This document shows, piece after piece, positions 1 to 8,836 of a stretch of DNA of 64,000 nt (positions within the stretch are counted from its first letter, which is position 1; every line of letters begins with the position of its first letter). Made by a program: the position numbers and the translations under genes. This DNA is from Methanobacterium veterum. GTDB lineage: Archaea; Methanobacteriota; Methanobacteria; Methanobacteriales; Methanobacteriaceae. The notes under the pieces were generated by a model. It saw only the letters and a program-made list of their open reading frames with translations. It had not been told where the DNA came from and did not search any database. Where the stretch lies: contig NZ_KN050693.1 in NCBI RefSeq assembly GCF_000745485.1, positions 535,995-599,994 on the forward strand, written 5' to 3'.

Positions 1-1056
1 ATTACCAGTCACGTTGCAATTGTACTTAGGGAAATGAGGGTTCCATGTATAGTTGGAACTGGAAATGCAACGGAAATTCTTGAAAATGGGATGATAGTAA
101 CTGTTGATGGTAAAACTGGAAACGTTTATGGGGGTTTTATGGAAATTGAAGGTGAAGAAGAACTTTTTGATATTTACAATCCTGCAACAAAAATTAAAGT
201 TAATTTAAATGTCCCTGAGATTGCAGAAAGTGCTGCACTTTATTCAGATGGTGTCGGTTCTATAAGGATTGAGAATATGATGGTGCGGACACTAAAACAC
301 CCTTATAAACTTTTGGAGGATGGGGAATTAGTAAATGTTATTGTCAGTGGAGTGAGAAAAATTGCAGATGCATTCTATCCAAAACCAGTATGGTTTAGAA
401 CATTTGACATACCAACTGATGAATTGAAACGTTTAAGAGGGGGAGATGTAGAGCCTTATGAAACAAACCCTCTTTTAGGACTTAGGGGCATACAAAAAGA
501 TTTAAATAGGATTGATGTGTTAATGGCTGAATTTCAGGCAATTAAATATCTTTTAGATGATGGTTATGATAATATAGGGCTTAAAATTCCATTTGTGAGA
601 GATATTGGTGAGTATATTTTGTCAAAGAAAATTTTAAAAGACGCTGAATTAAGGCCGCATAAAGATATTGATGTGGGAGTCTCTGTTGAAACGCCATCTG
701 TGGTTTTTACATTTGATGAGTTTTTAAAGGAAGGAATTGATTTTATGTCTTTAGGTATGAGTGATCTGGCTATGTGCTCACTGGCTGTTGATAGGAGAAG
801 CGTTAGAGTTGCTAAACTTTTTAATATCATGCATCCTGCTGTTTTGAAAATGGTAGAAATGGTAATTGCAAAATGTAATGGGTATGGTATAGAAAGCAGT
901 GTGTCTGGACATGCTGGGGGAGACCCTGAAATTGTTGAAAAACTCATTAAGTTTGGAATAAGCAGTATTTCTACAAATCCAGATCAGGTGCTTAAAATAC
1001 GAAAAACAGTCTATAATGTTGAAAATGAGATTATAAAGCGCGGATTTACTTCATAG
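1..1056 (+). CDS. PEP synthase-like protein, C-terminal part (5' end outside window)
   Basis: Open reading frame enters from the left edge in frame 1 and ends at 1056; the first visible in-frame ATG at 34 is internal. It begins with TSHVAIVLRE, the phosphohistidine swivel motif of PEP-utilising enzymes (TSHAAI in classical members), followed by a TIM barrel with WFRTFD, NPLLGLRG and KIPFVR, all hallmarks of pyruvate, water dikinase / PEP synthase. Two catalytic-region motifs deviate: the usual GSND is GMSD, and the C-terminal CGQ(A)PSD loop carrying the proton-donor Cys reads SGHAGGD, so the Cys is Ser. Family membership is clear; whether it makes PEP is not. It may be a divergent paralog of the true ppsA. 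Confidence 0.8.
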   Translation: MTSHVAIVLREMRVPCIVGTGNATEILENGMIVTVDGKTGNVYGGFMEIEGEEELFDIYNPATKIKVNLNVPEIAESAALYSDGVGSIRIENMMVRTLKHPYKLLEDGELVNVIVSGVRKIADAFYPKPVWFRTFDIPTDELKRLRGGDVEPYETNPLLGLRGIQKDLNRIDVLMAEFQAIKYLLDDGYDNIGLKIPFVRDIGEYILSKKILKDAELRPHKDIDVGVSVETPSVVFTFDEFLKEGIDFMSLGMSDLAMCSLAVDRRSVRVAKLFNIMHPAVLKMVEMVIAKCNGYGIESSVSGHAGGDPEIVEKLIKFGISSISTNPDQVLKIRKTVYNVENEIIKRGFTS

Positions 1057-1319
1057 AAATACTATTTAAATTCATTATTTGGTTAATGATATATTGCATC
1101 CATTTACATAAAAGTACTATTAATTTAATTGATAATTTTTGAACATATCATGCTTAGATTGATCAATATTTTAATTTGATACATGATATGGTCTGTGTTA
1201 TTATCTGTGCATATTTTACGCTATATATTCAAATAAAAAAATGGTTAATTATTTTGGTAATTCAAAGATTTTCGCATGCTGTGCATTTGAGAGCTGTTGA
1301 AATTTATAATTTTGATGCC

Positions 1320-1346
1320 CAAAAATTCCATTTCATGGAATTTTTG
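1320..1346. terminator. Perfect 11-bp hairpin between ppsA-like gene and hisA
   Basis: CAAAAATTCCA (1320-1330) is the exact inverse complement of TGGAATTTTTG (1336-1346) with a 5-nt loop. It lies between two convergent genes, nearer the hisA stop, and could act as a bidirectional terminator, although no long T-run follows. A 23-bp stretch just upstream (about 1298-1320) resembles the 3' end of hisA (about 1407-1430), suggesting a small local duplication. Confidence 0.4.
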
Positions 1347-1413
1347 AGGCTGTTGAAAAATTTTCAATAACACGATCTTCTATGAAAAATAAAATATCAA
1401 TGGCCCTTCAACT

Positions 1414-2133
1414 TCATGATTTTGATGCCAGTAGAGCTTCTTCAAAGTCAATTTTGCCTTTATACAATGCAGAACCTATTACTACACCATATGCATCTGT
1501 AAGGCTCAATTTTTTGATATCTTCTATTGAAGTAACTCCTCCTGAGTAAATAATAGGTATATTTACAGCATCTAATAATTCGATTAATGGTACAGTGTCA
1601 AATCCATTAAGAAGGCCTTCATAGTCCACATTAGTGAATAGAATACCTCCAGCTCCCTGTTTTTCAAATATTTTTGCAAATTCAGGTGCACTTTTTTCGG
1701 TTTTTTCTGTCCAGCCTTTTACCACAACTTTGGAATCTTTACTGTCTAGTGCAATTATTATTCTCTCACTACCAAATTCACCAGAAAGTTCTGCAACGTT
1801 TTCAGGATTTTCTATGGCCATAGTACCTAAAATGACCTTATCCACACCCATTTTAAGTAATTCTGCTGCATCTTCTTTTGTTCTTATACCGCCGCCAAGC
1901 TGAACTGGAATTGAGACTGTATTTATAATCTCTTTTATTACATCGATATTCTTTTCTTTATCTCCGAAGGCACCATCTAAATTAATAATGTGTAAAATAC
2001 TGGCGCCTTTTTTTTCCCATTCCTTTGCAACTTCGGCAGGGTTTTCAATGACTACCTGTTCAGTTCCAGGCTTCCCTTGAACTAATTGAACACATTTTCC
2101 ATCTTTAATATCCACGGCAGGAATTATTAACAT
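1414..2133 (-). CDS. hisA: ProFAR isomerase (HisA), histidine biosynthesis
   Basis: Encodes 239 residues, the normal length of 1-(5-phosphoribosyl)-5-[(5-phosphoribosylamino)methylideneamino]imidazole-4-carboxamide isomerase, which opens the ribose ring by an Amadori rearrangement in the cytoplasm. The (beta/alpha)8 barrel shows the catalytic Asp8 (IPAVD) and Asp170 (FTNVDYEG), and phosphate-binding loops QLGGGIR near 78-84 and YSGGV near the C-terminus. The start is supported by a GAGGAG ribosome site six nucleotides before the ATG. It stands alone, without other his genes, convergent with the PEP synthase-like gene. Confidence 0.95.
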   Translation of the reverse strand: MLIIPAVDIKDGKCVQLVQGKPGTEQVVIENPAEVAKEWEKKGASILHIINLDGAFGDKEKNIDVIKEIINTVSIPVQLGGGIRTKEDAAELLKMGVDKVILGTMAIENPENVAELSGEFGSERIIIALDSKDSKVVVKGWTEKTEKSAPEFAKIFEKQGAGGILFTNVDYEGLLNGFDTVPLIELLDAVNIPIIYSGGVTSIEDIKKLSLTDAYGVVIGSALYKGKIDFEEALLASKS

Positions 2134-2356
2134 ATTACTCCTCTTTAAATGTTTGAATATAAAATATAATTTAATTATGTTTATAATATTTTTTTGAAGT
2201 TTTTAGAAGATAATAATAATGATCTAACATATATTTTTAAAATAGCCTTAATATCTAAATAAGCAGGATATAAATTATGATTGAAGTTATTATTGAAAAT
2301 TTGCCTCTTAAGAGGCCAAGGGAGTTAATTTTACCCTTGTTTACAAAAATTACAAT

Positions 2357-2578
2357 TTATTTTGAACTATTTCTGACTGCAATTCTACTTGTTACCATAG
2401 TTTTTGCAGATAAAAGCTTTTTATCTTTTTTATCGCTTTTTTCAATTTCAGACTCTATTTTTTGAAGTAGAGACTCTAAATCATCACCTTTGCAATGATT
2501 AACTTCTTCTATGATGTCTTTATATCTATTTTCATCTTTTTTATTTTTATGAGTACTTTGGTTTTTAAATAGTCCCAT
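2357..2578 (-). CDS. Small charged protein of unknown function
   Basis: About 73 residues, very rich in Lys, Glu, Asp and Ser, with a predicted helical middle (EEVNHCKGDDLESLLQKI) and no membrane segment. The reading frame extends to an ATG at 2587, but an AGAGG ribosome site sits immediately before that codon and eight nucleotides before the ATG at 2578, so the start at 2578 (MGLFKN) is preferred. Not recognised as a named family. Codon use resembles neighbouring genes. An overlapping 62-codon frame on the other strand lacks a ribosome site and is judged a shadow. Confidence 0.55.
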   Translation of the reverse strand: MGLFKNQSTHKNKKDENRYKDIIEEVNHCKGDDLESLLQKIESEIEKSDKKDKKLLSAKTMVTSRIAVRNSSK

Positions 2579-2760
2579 TTCGTTCATACCTCTATATTTT
2601 TTACAATGACTCTGTTTGTTTCATTAAGTATTTAGATTTTTTTGTACGGGGACATAAGATGTAATGGTAAAAATAAATTAGTATTTATCCATGTAAGTAT
2701 TGACATTAAAGTAATATTAGTTATTTAATTTAATTTTTTTTATTATGCAGATTTATATCG

Positions 2761-2978
2761 TTTATAGTGAATGACCAAATATTTTTGACTAACTATAAGA
2801 AATTTGTTTATGTGCTTTAAACTCTCGAATGTTCATAAAATCCTTTGAATTTTCCTTAATTTATCAATGTAAACTTAATTAACTACTGTCAAAACTTTCA
2901 GTTTTGACGTATCGAAAATCGTGGATTTTCGAATATCCAAAATCTATAAGTTTAGAAAGTTAAGTTATTCACTATAAA
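2761..2978 (-). mobile_element. MITE-like element copy 1 (inverted orientation), with two internal hairpins
   Basis: About 218 bp bounded by terminal inverted repeats TTTATAGTGAATGA (2761-2774) and TTATTCACTATAAA (2965-2978), matching at 13 of 14 positions. The left end (about 29 bp from 2761) matches, with one mismatch, the inverse complement of the right end of copy 2 at 3754-3885, and the TATAAGTTTAGAAA stretch near the right end matches the inverse complement of the left arm of copy 3 at 24013-24128. Inside are two perfect 9-bp hairpins in tandem: GTCAAAACT/AGTTTTGAC (2888-2908) and TCGAAAATC/GATTTTCGA (2912-2932). No transposase is present; no clear target-site duplication is visible. 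Confidence 0.6.
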
Positions 2979-3087
2979 TTTGTAGTAAATTTTATAAATT
3001 TATTATCACAAATAATAAGCAGAGATATTATATTTTAATAATTGATGGATTATGTGGAGTATGAAATTAACTTAAAGGGGGATTAAT

Positions 3088-3507
3088 ATGAAATCTGTGG
3101 AAATAACTGGAAATATGGATTCTAAAAGAAAATTATTAATGGGCTTGTTCTGGACTAACCGTAAAGGTGTAAGAAGTGAAGGCTGTGCTCCATTTTTAAT
3201 TGAAAAGATCGAAACGGAAAATAATACATATACTCCTGATGAGGGTAAATTTCTTAAATTATCTGAGGATATTTTAAATGATATTTTAGAAAATATAGAT
3301 GATAAAAAAGAAGTTAAATTTGATATTAAGCTTGGTGAAGAAGATATTAAAGCATCATTTAAAGATAATGTGTTTTCTGTAGATACAACCAAGACTAAAG
3401 ACCTTGAAGATGAAATAATCGAAAAAATAGGGCAAGAAGAAAAAAGAAAATATCCAAATATCTGTTTTTCATTCCCACCACGTGTTGGAATTCGTAAATA
3501 CCCTTAA
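3088..3507 (+). CDS. Conserved-looking hypothetical protein
   Basis: 139 residues preceded by a very strong AAAGGGGG ribosome site six nucleotides before the ATG, so it is very likely translated. The protein is soluble and acidic, beginning MKSVEITGNMDSKRKL, with a Lys/Glu-rich middle and a proline-aromatic tail (CFSFPPRVGIRKYP). I do not recognise a domain. It sits alone between two oppositely oriented copies of a MITE-like repeat (2761-2978 and 3754-3885), so the gene and its flanks form a segment of about 1.1 kb with similar inverted ends; this may be chance or may mark a past mobile segment. Confidence 0.7.
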   Translation: MKSVEITGNMDSKRKLLMGLFWTNRKGVRSEGCAPFLIEKIETENNTYTPDEGKFLKLSEDILNDILENIDDKKEVKFDIKLGEEDIKASFKDNVFSVDTTKTKDLEDEIIEKIGQEEKRKYPNICFSFPPRVGIRKYP

Positions 3508-3753
3508 TTAATTTTCTTTACTTATTTTAAGGGCATGAAATGTCAAATGTTCTTAAATTGCTTTTTAAATTAAGTAATTTTCTATTTTATAGGATATGTA
3601 TATAGGATAAGGTTTGTATTAATTATAATTAAATACAATTTTTAAATAAAGACAAAATCATGATCTATTCTTTTCAAAATCCTGTCTGATTACAAGATCA
3701 ATTTTGGATATGATATAACTGAGAATAATTTTTTGTTGTATTTCTATACTTGA

Positions 3754-3885
3754 ATTATGGTGAATGAAGTAATTTTTTAAACTTATAAATTAGGTAATTA
3801 ATTAAATTTACATCTTTAAATTAAAACACATAAAGAAATTATATTATTAAATAAGCGTCAAAAATATTTGGTCATTCATTATAAA
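3754..3885 (+). mobile_element. MITE-like element copy 2
   Basis: About 132 bp. The left end reads TTATGGTGAATGAAGTAA and the right end TCATTCATTATAAA, forming imperfect terminal inverted repeats like those of copies 1 and 3. The stretch AAACTTATAAATTAGGTAAT and the tail GGTCATTCA are shared with copy 3 near 24 kb in the same orientation. It occupies the intergenic space just upstream of truA, so its right end may influence that promoter. Nothing else is seen in 3508-3753 except AT-rich DNA. Confidence 0.55.
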
Positions 3886-3908
3886 TAGAACGTTATCTAG
3901 GTGAAACA

Positions 3909-4715
3909 ATGAGAAAAGTAGCTTTAAAAGTAGCTTATATAGGAACAGACTTTCATGGATTTCAAAGACAGCCTGATTTTAAAACAGTAGAAGGCGAACT
4001 TATAGATGCTTTAAAGAATGCTAATTTAATAGATAATCTAAAGGATTCAGGATATGCAATAGCAGGCAGAACTGACAGGGGAGTTCATGCGCTTGGTAAC
4101 GTAGTTTCGTTTAGAACACCAGAAGATGTCATAATAAACCAGATCAATGATTTTTTACCTAAAAGCATACGAATTTTAGCCAAAGCAGGGGTACGTTTTG
4201 GATTTAAGCCAAGGTTTGCAAAATACCGGCATTACAGGTATACCATTGTAAATAATGATGATCTTAACTTAGATAAAATTAAAGAGGCATCTCAAATTTT
4301 TCAAGGCAACCATGATTTTTCTAATTTCTCAAAAAGAAGTGAAAGAAATCCTGTAAGGAAAGTAGATAATGTAGAAATAAATGTAAATGATAACCTTTTG
4401 ATAATTGATGTAATTGGAGAAAGTTTCCTATGGAATATGGTTCGAAAAATAGCAACTGCCCTTTTTTTGGTTGGAAATGGCGAATTGAGTATAAAAAAAC
4501 TTCAAACATTTTTTGATCCATCAACTACTGCTGCTATTACACCCATGCCTCCAGAAGGGCTTATTCTTATGGATACAATTTATGAAGGAGTGACCTTCAA
4601 ATATGATGAATATGCAAAAAGCAAGTTCTTATCTGCACTTATGGATGAATATACATATAATCAGACTATTGCTGCTGCAGAAAAGATCATGATGGATGAA
4701 TTAATTGGCCATTAA
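3909..4715 (+). CDS. truA: tRNA pseudouridine synthase TruA
   Basis: 268 residues. Catalyses uridine to pseudouridine isomerisation in the anticodon stem-loop region (positions 38-40) of tRNAs. The catalytic Asp56 lies in GRTDRGVHALGN, the signature of the family, and the N-terminal FHGFQRQP and the later FLWNMVRKI motif are typical. Length is normal. An AGGTGA ribosome site precedes the ATG. It is monocistronic, with AT-rich intergenic DNA on both sides and a MITE-like repeat just upstream. Confidence 0.95.
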   Translation: MRKVALKVAYIGTDFHGFQRQPDFKTVEGELIDALKNANLIDNLKDSGYAIAGRTDRGVHALGNVVSFRTPEDVIINQINDFLPKSIRILAKAGVRFGFKPRFAKYRHYRYTIVNNDDLNLDKIKEASQIFQGNHDFSNFSKRSERNPVRKVDNVEINVNDNLLIIDVIGESFLWNMVRKIATALFLVGNGELSIKKLQTFFDPSTTAAITPMPPEGLILMDTIYEGVTFKYDEYAKSKFLSALMDEYTYNQTIAAAEKIMMDELIGH

Positions 4716-5032
4716 TCAGTTAAGTTATTACTCTTAATTATAATTTATCCGGAAATTATTGCTTATTAAAAACTGTTATAAATCATTTTAATTTTAATAT
4801 TATGCTTATTTTAATCTTAAAAGTAAATAATAGTATTTAACATATTTTTTTTATCTAAATGTGCATTATTATGCTCTTAATATTGTTAATTCAATAAAAT
4901 ATGAAGATTTATAATGATCAAACTTGCTTAACAAAAAACGAGATTATAAAAGCTATTATCGTACAATAAACTATATTTTCCTTTTATTTTGAAATACCAT
5001 AATTATTTAAGTGTTTAACTAGAATAATAATA
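4716..5032. other. Intergenic region, 317 bp
   Basis: AT-rich DNA between truA and the nucleotidyltransferase gene. No open frame with a ribosome site and no strong hairpin is seen. TATA-like stretches occur near 4990-5010 and probably serve the downstream gene. Confidence 0.5.
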
Positions 5033-6202
5033 ATGGGTGATATTATAAGAACAATAATGATGGCTGGTGGAAAAGGGACAAGATTGCGACCCCTAACATT
5101 AGTAAGGCCTAAACCAATGATACCTCTGGTAAATAAGCCTATTATAGAATATACTGTTAATAAGTTGAAAAAGTCAGGATTTAACGATCTTATAATGACT
5201 TTGAATTATATGTCAACAAATATTAAAAAATACTTTAAAGACGGTTCTGAGTTTGGTATAGATATAAGATATTCGGTTGAAAAATGGCCCCTGGGAACTG
5301 GAGGAAGTGTTAAAAAAGCAGAAAAATATATAGATGATACATTTATGGTTGTAAGTGGGGATGTGCTCACTGATGTTGACTTTAAAGATGTTGTAAGGTA
5401 TCATAAAGAAAAAGGGGCAATTGCAACAATGGTACTAACTGAAGTTGAAGATCCCACCCATTTTGGAATAGCAGTAATGGATAGGGACCATAAAATAACT
5501 GAATACCTGGAGAAACCATCTCCAGAAGAGGCATTCAGTAATGTTGCAAATACTGGAATTTACATTTTTGAGCCTGAGATATTCGACTTTTTTGATGATA
5601 AAGAGAAAGAAGTTGATTTCTCAAAGGATATTTTCCCTGAAGTAATAAAACAGGATGCCGGAATATATGGGTACGTATTCGATGGGTACTGGAACGATAT
5701 TGGTAGGCCTGAAACATATCTTGAAGCTACCTATGATATTTTAGACCAGAAAACAGATCAAAACTTCTATAAAACAAAAATGGAAGAGAGTATTGGAAAA
5801 ATAGGAAATATTTGGGTCGGAGAAAATGTTTTTATAGATGAAAAAGCCAGAATAGAGGGTCCTGTAGTAATTGGAAACAACTGTACAATTGAGGAAGGAT
5901 GTAAAATATCAAGGGGAAGTGTAATAGGGGATAATGTCTCAATTGGAAAGGATGTAAACATCGACGGGGCAGTTCTTTTTCCAAACAGTATAATTGAAGA
6001 TAATTCTTTCTTAAATGGATGTATAATAGATACAAAATGTTTGATTGATAAAAACACCGTTGTAGAAAATGGTGTTGTAACTGGAAGTCTTGTTGAAATT
6101 GGAAGAAACAGTATCGTACGCTCTTCACGGTCTATAACTAATAATATGAAAATTGTACCAAATTCCATAATTGATTCGGATTATGTGCTGGAGGCCAAAT
6201 AA
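5033..6202 (+). CDS. Sugar-phosphate nucleotidyltransferase with left-handed beta-helix domain
   Basis: 389 residues. The N-terminal nucleotidyltransferase fold shows GGKGTRLRPLT (residues 12-22), the NTP-binding signature, then KPMIPLVNKPIIEY and a VSGDVLTD metal-binding segment. From about residue 255 to the end there are hexapeptide repeats (IGNNCTIEEGCKI, IGDNVSIGKDVNI) of a left-handed beta-helix. This is the architecture of mannose-1-phosphate guanylyltransferase / glucose-1-phosphate thymidylyltransferase-like archaeal enzymes; the exact sugar and nucleotide cannot be set from sequence. No clear ribosome site precedes the ATG at 5033, so the message may be leaderless. A phosphohexomutase follows, suggesting a joint role in making activated sugars. 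Confidence 0.88.
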   Translation: MGDIIRTIMMAGGKGTRLRPLTLVRPKPMIPLVNKPIIEYTVNKLKKSGFNDLIMTLNYMSTNIKKYFKDGSEFGIDIRYSVEKWPLGTGGSVKKAEKYIDDTFMVVSGDVLTDVDFKDVVRYHKEKGAIATMVLTEVEDPTHFGIAVMDRDHKITEYLEKPSPEEAFSNVANTGIYIFEPEIFDFFDDKEKEVDFSKDIFPEVIKQDAGIYGYVFDGYWNDIGRPETYLEATYDILDQKTDQNFYKTKMEESIGKIGNIWVGENVFIDEKARIEGPVVIGNNCTIEEGCKISRGSVIGDNVSIGKDVNIDGAVLFPNSIIEDNSFLNGCIIDTKCLIDKNTVVENGVVTGSLVEIGRNSIVRSSRSITNNMKIVPNSIIDSDYVLEAK

Positions 6203-6331
6203 TTTACTAGATAATTTGCAATAGAACAAAAAACTCTTTTAAAATTGGAGGGTCCTTTATTTAATGAAATAAATCCCTCATTCAAATTATCTAAATAGAT
6301 TATGTGAATAAAATTTCTTTCGGAGATTAAA

Positions 6332-7627
6332 ATGTCATTGTATATAAACGAAATTAGGGGAGTTGTAAATTCTGAGATAACCAACGAGTTTGCATCAAAT
6401 TTGGGTAATATAATTGGAAATTTTGTTAGATCTGGAAAAAAGGTCATAGTTGGACGTGATATAAACGATCCATCTCAGATGATCAAACGGTCCATAACTG
6501 CAGGTATACTGGCAGCAGGGATCGATGTAATTGATTTTGGTATTGCACCTATACCTACTGTTCACTATGGTGCAGATCTCTATAATACAGACGTTCTTGT
6601 CACTATAACTGCATCACATATGAACCCTGAAGAAATAGATATTAAAGTCTTCAGCAATCATGAAATACCATTAACCCAAAGGCACGCTGAGAAGGTATCA
6701 TGGGATAAAGTGGGCCAGCTTTCATATGTGCATGATTACGTTGATAAATATTTAAATGCAGTGTTGGAAAATACAGAAAAGAATGTTATAAGCAGTAGGG
6801 CACCTAAAGTGGTTATAGACTGTGCAAATGGTTCGGCTGTACAGTTTTTGCCTGAGATTTTAAGCAGGTTGGGCTGTGATGTCATACTATTTGGATGCCA
6901 GCCCACCAATGTAAGTACTAAAAAATTTGCAGAACCAACTCCTGAAAGTGTCTCTCTGGTTTCAAACCTTGTAAATGCCGTAGGCGCAGATATGGGAATT
7001 GCAATGGATAACGATGGTGATAGGGTGATTTTCATTGATGAAAAGGGAAATGTGATAAGGGATCAAACTGTACTTGCAATACTTGCACGGGAAGCTTTAA
7101 TTGAAAATCCAGAGGGGACGATTGTATCTTCAGTTACAGCATCAATGTCTCTGGATGAAATAGTATCAGATCAGGGGGGTAAACTTCTAAAAGCACCAAT
7201 GAACTGTGTTTTAGATGAAATAATAAAAAATAAGGCAGTATTCGGTGGAGATGATTCTGGAATGTATGTATTTCCACAGTTCCAGGAATGCTTTGATGCA
7301 ATCTTTGCGGCGGTTAAGATGTTAGAAATAATTTGCAAGCACAACAAAACATTTTCTACCCTGGTTAACGAAATACCAGAGTATCCAAGAACTGTTTTTT
7401 CTGTAAACTGCGAACATGATGAAAAACAGAAAGTTTTAACGAATTTAGAAGAAAATTTAAAAGAAAATGGCGAAATTGATACTACTGAAGGAATTAAAAT
7501 GCAGGAAGAAGATTCTTTTGTTCTTGTACGTCCTTCCAGGTTTGAGCCGCTGCTTCGAGTTTATGTTGAGGCTAAATCTTCAGGTAAACTGCAGAAGTTG
7601 AGCCATGATATAAATAAAATGATGTAA
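6332..7627 (+). CDS. Phosphohexomutase family protein (PMM/PGM/GlmM-like), atypical active site
   Basis: 431 residues with the four domains of alpha-D-phosphohexomutases: phosphoserine loop TASHM (Ser95), metal-binding DNDGDR near 230, sugar-binding loop near 307, and C-terminal phosphate-binding RPSRFEPLLRVY. Three features differ from the norm: the serine loop reads TASHMNPEE instead of TASHNPxE, the sugar loop is GGDDSGM rather than GGExSGH, and the usual N-terminal FGTxGxRG is YINEIRGVV. Key Ser, Mg-binding Asps and phosphate site remain, so it is probably an active mutase with shifted sugar preference. It follows the nucleotidyltransferase gene at 129 bp and has a CGGAG ribosome site. 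Confidence 0.85.
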   Translation: MSLYINEIRGVVNSEITNEFASNLGNIIGNFVRSGKKVIVGRDINDPSQMIKRSITAGILAAGIDVIDFGIAPIPTVHYGADLYNTDVLVTITASHMNPEEIDIKVFSNHEIPLTQRHAEKVSWDKVGQLSYVHDYVDKYLNAVLENTEKNVISSRAPKVVIDCANGSAVQFLPEILSRLGCDVILFGCQPTNVSTKKFAEPTPESVSLVSNLVNAVGADMGIAMDNDGDRVIFIDEKGNVIRDQTVLAILAREALIENPEGTIVSSVTASMSLDEIVSDQGGKLLKAPMNCVLDEIIKNKAVFGGDDSGMYVFPQFQECFDAIFAAVKMLEIICKHNKTFSTLVNEIPEYPRTVFSVNCEHDEKQKVLTNLEENLKENGEIDTTEGIKMQEEDSFVLVRPSRFEPLLRVYVEAKSSGKLQKLSHDINKMM

Positions 7628-7639
7628 TTTTAATTAATT

Positions 7640-7800
7640 TTCGCTCATGCCCAGAAGGTTGTGTAAATAATATCACTTCATTTTCACGTGATTACTGGTT
7701 AAGTAAATTGCATTTTTTTAAGATAAATCCCCTATAATCAATTAAAACTACAATTTAACAGGAAGTATAACTCATGCACAGGATCATGTACATGAGCGAA
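7640..7800. repeat. 10-bp perfect inverted repeats bounding a 161-bp intergenic segment
   Basis: TTCGCTCATG (7640-7649) and CATGAGCGAA (7791-7800) are exact inverse complements 141 bp apart, in the intergenic region before the carotenoid cluster. The segment is richer in GC than its surroundings and contains three CATG clusters near its right end. It could be the closing stem of a structured RNA or a small element; no open frame lies inside. Confidence 0.35.
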
Positions 7801-7900
7801 TAAGTTTTATAAATGAGTTTGGGTAACATTTTATATTTTACCAAATATCATTTAAAATTCCATTTAGTATTAAATTTGGCTTTGAAAATATAATTGTAGA

Positions 7901-8665
7901 ATGGATAAAAAGTATATGAAAGATTATTCTTTATTTTTTTGGATTACTGGAATTATTCTTGTAATAATAGCTTTTTTTGTAACTAATATGCCTATAAAAT
8001 CTGAAATGGCATTTATTTCTGGAATTTTTATTATTGCACTATCATTACCTGCTTATTTTGCTTCTATAAAGTGGTTAGGATACAAAAAAGGTTTATTTTT
8101 CATAATAATTATGAGTATTTATGCTGTTTCTATTGAAACATTTGCAATAATCACGGGATTTCCTTATTCAGAATTTGTATATACTAATCTTATTGGGTTC
8201 AAGGTTTTTGGATACACTCCATATACAGTTCCTTTTGCTTATGTACCTTTATTTATAGGCAGTATTTATCTGGCAGCATTAAAATCTAGAAATTATATTG
8301 AAATATCTTTATTTACTGCATTTTTTGTTCTACTCGCGGATTTAGTTCTTGATCCTGCAGCAGTGGCTCTAAATTTTTGGATATATAAAATTCAAGGGGT
8401 TTATTATGGTATTCCATTAATGAACTTTATTGGCTGGATATTAACTGGTTTTTTAGCTGCTGTAGTAAGCATTGTGTTACTAAAAGGTAAATTATTTGAT
8501 CCTAATAAGCCAGAAGCCTTAATTTCAAGTTTATTTTTAATTCTGTGCTTCTGGACACCTTCATGTTTTTATTTAAAACTGTGGATTCCAGGGATTATCG
8601 GGACAGTGTTTTTAATTTTTATTTTAAATGGTAGTAAGGGAAAAATAGGAAATTATTCTAATTAA
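7901..8665 (+). CDS. cruF: CruF-like carotenoid hydratase (Caroten_synth / DUF422 family)
   Basis: 254 residues, about seven to eight membrane helices. The conserved family pattern is visible: an intramembrane IETFAIITGFPYSEFVY segment near 78-94, VPFAYVP near 111, LADLVLDPAAVALNFWIY near 147-164 and GVYYGIPLMNFIGW near 169-182. Family members hydrate terminal double bonds of C50 carotenoids (bisanhydrobacterioruberin to bacterioruberin) or 1,2-double bonds of C40 carotenoids. It opens a cluster with crtI, crtB and a UbiA prenyltransferase, which supports a C50 role. No clear ribosome site precedes the ATG, and an AT-rich promoter-like stretch lies upstream. Confidence 0.8.
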   Translation: MDKKYMKDYSLFFWITGIILVIIAFFVTNMPIKSEMAFISGIFIIALSLPAYFASIKWLGYKKGLFFIIIMSIYAVSIETFAIITGFPYSEFVYTNLIGFKVFGYTPYTVPFAYVPLFIGSIYLAALKSRNYIEISLFTAFFVLLADLVLDPAAVALNFWIYKIQGVYYGIPLMNFIGWILTGFLAAVVSIVLLKGKLFDPNKPEALISSLFLILCFWTPSCFYLKLWIPGIIGTVFLIFILNGSKGKIGNYSN

Positions 8666-8836
8666 ATGATTTATAAAACCTTAATTTGTTTTTTTAAATG
8701 ATTTAAACAATTTTTTATTATTTTCAATTTTAAATATTCACAATTTTTACGGCTAAAAAATATAAAGCATTATAAACATAAATTATTAAAAATTTACTAA
8801 AAATTATTATGTCTTAATTGTAATTATGTGGTAAAA

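Noticed and set aside
1176..1370. 64-codon open frame
   Set aside because: No ribosome site, low-complexity composition, overlaps a hairpin and a hisA-like duplicated stretch.
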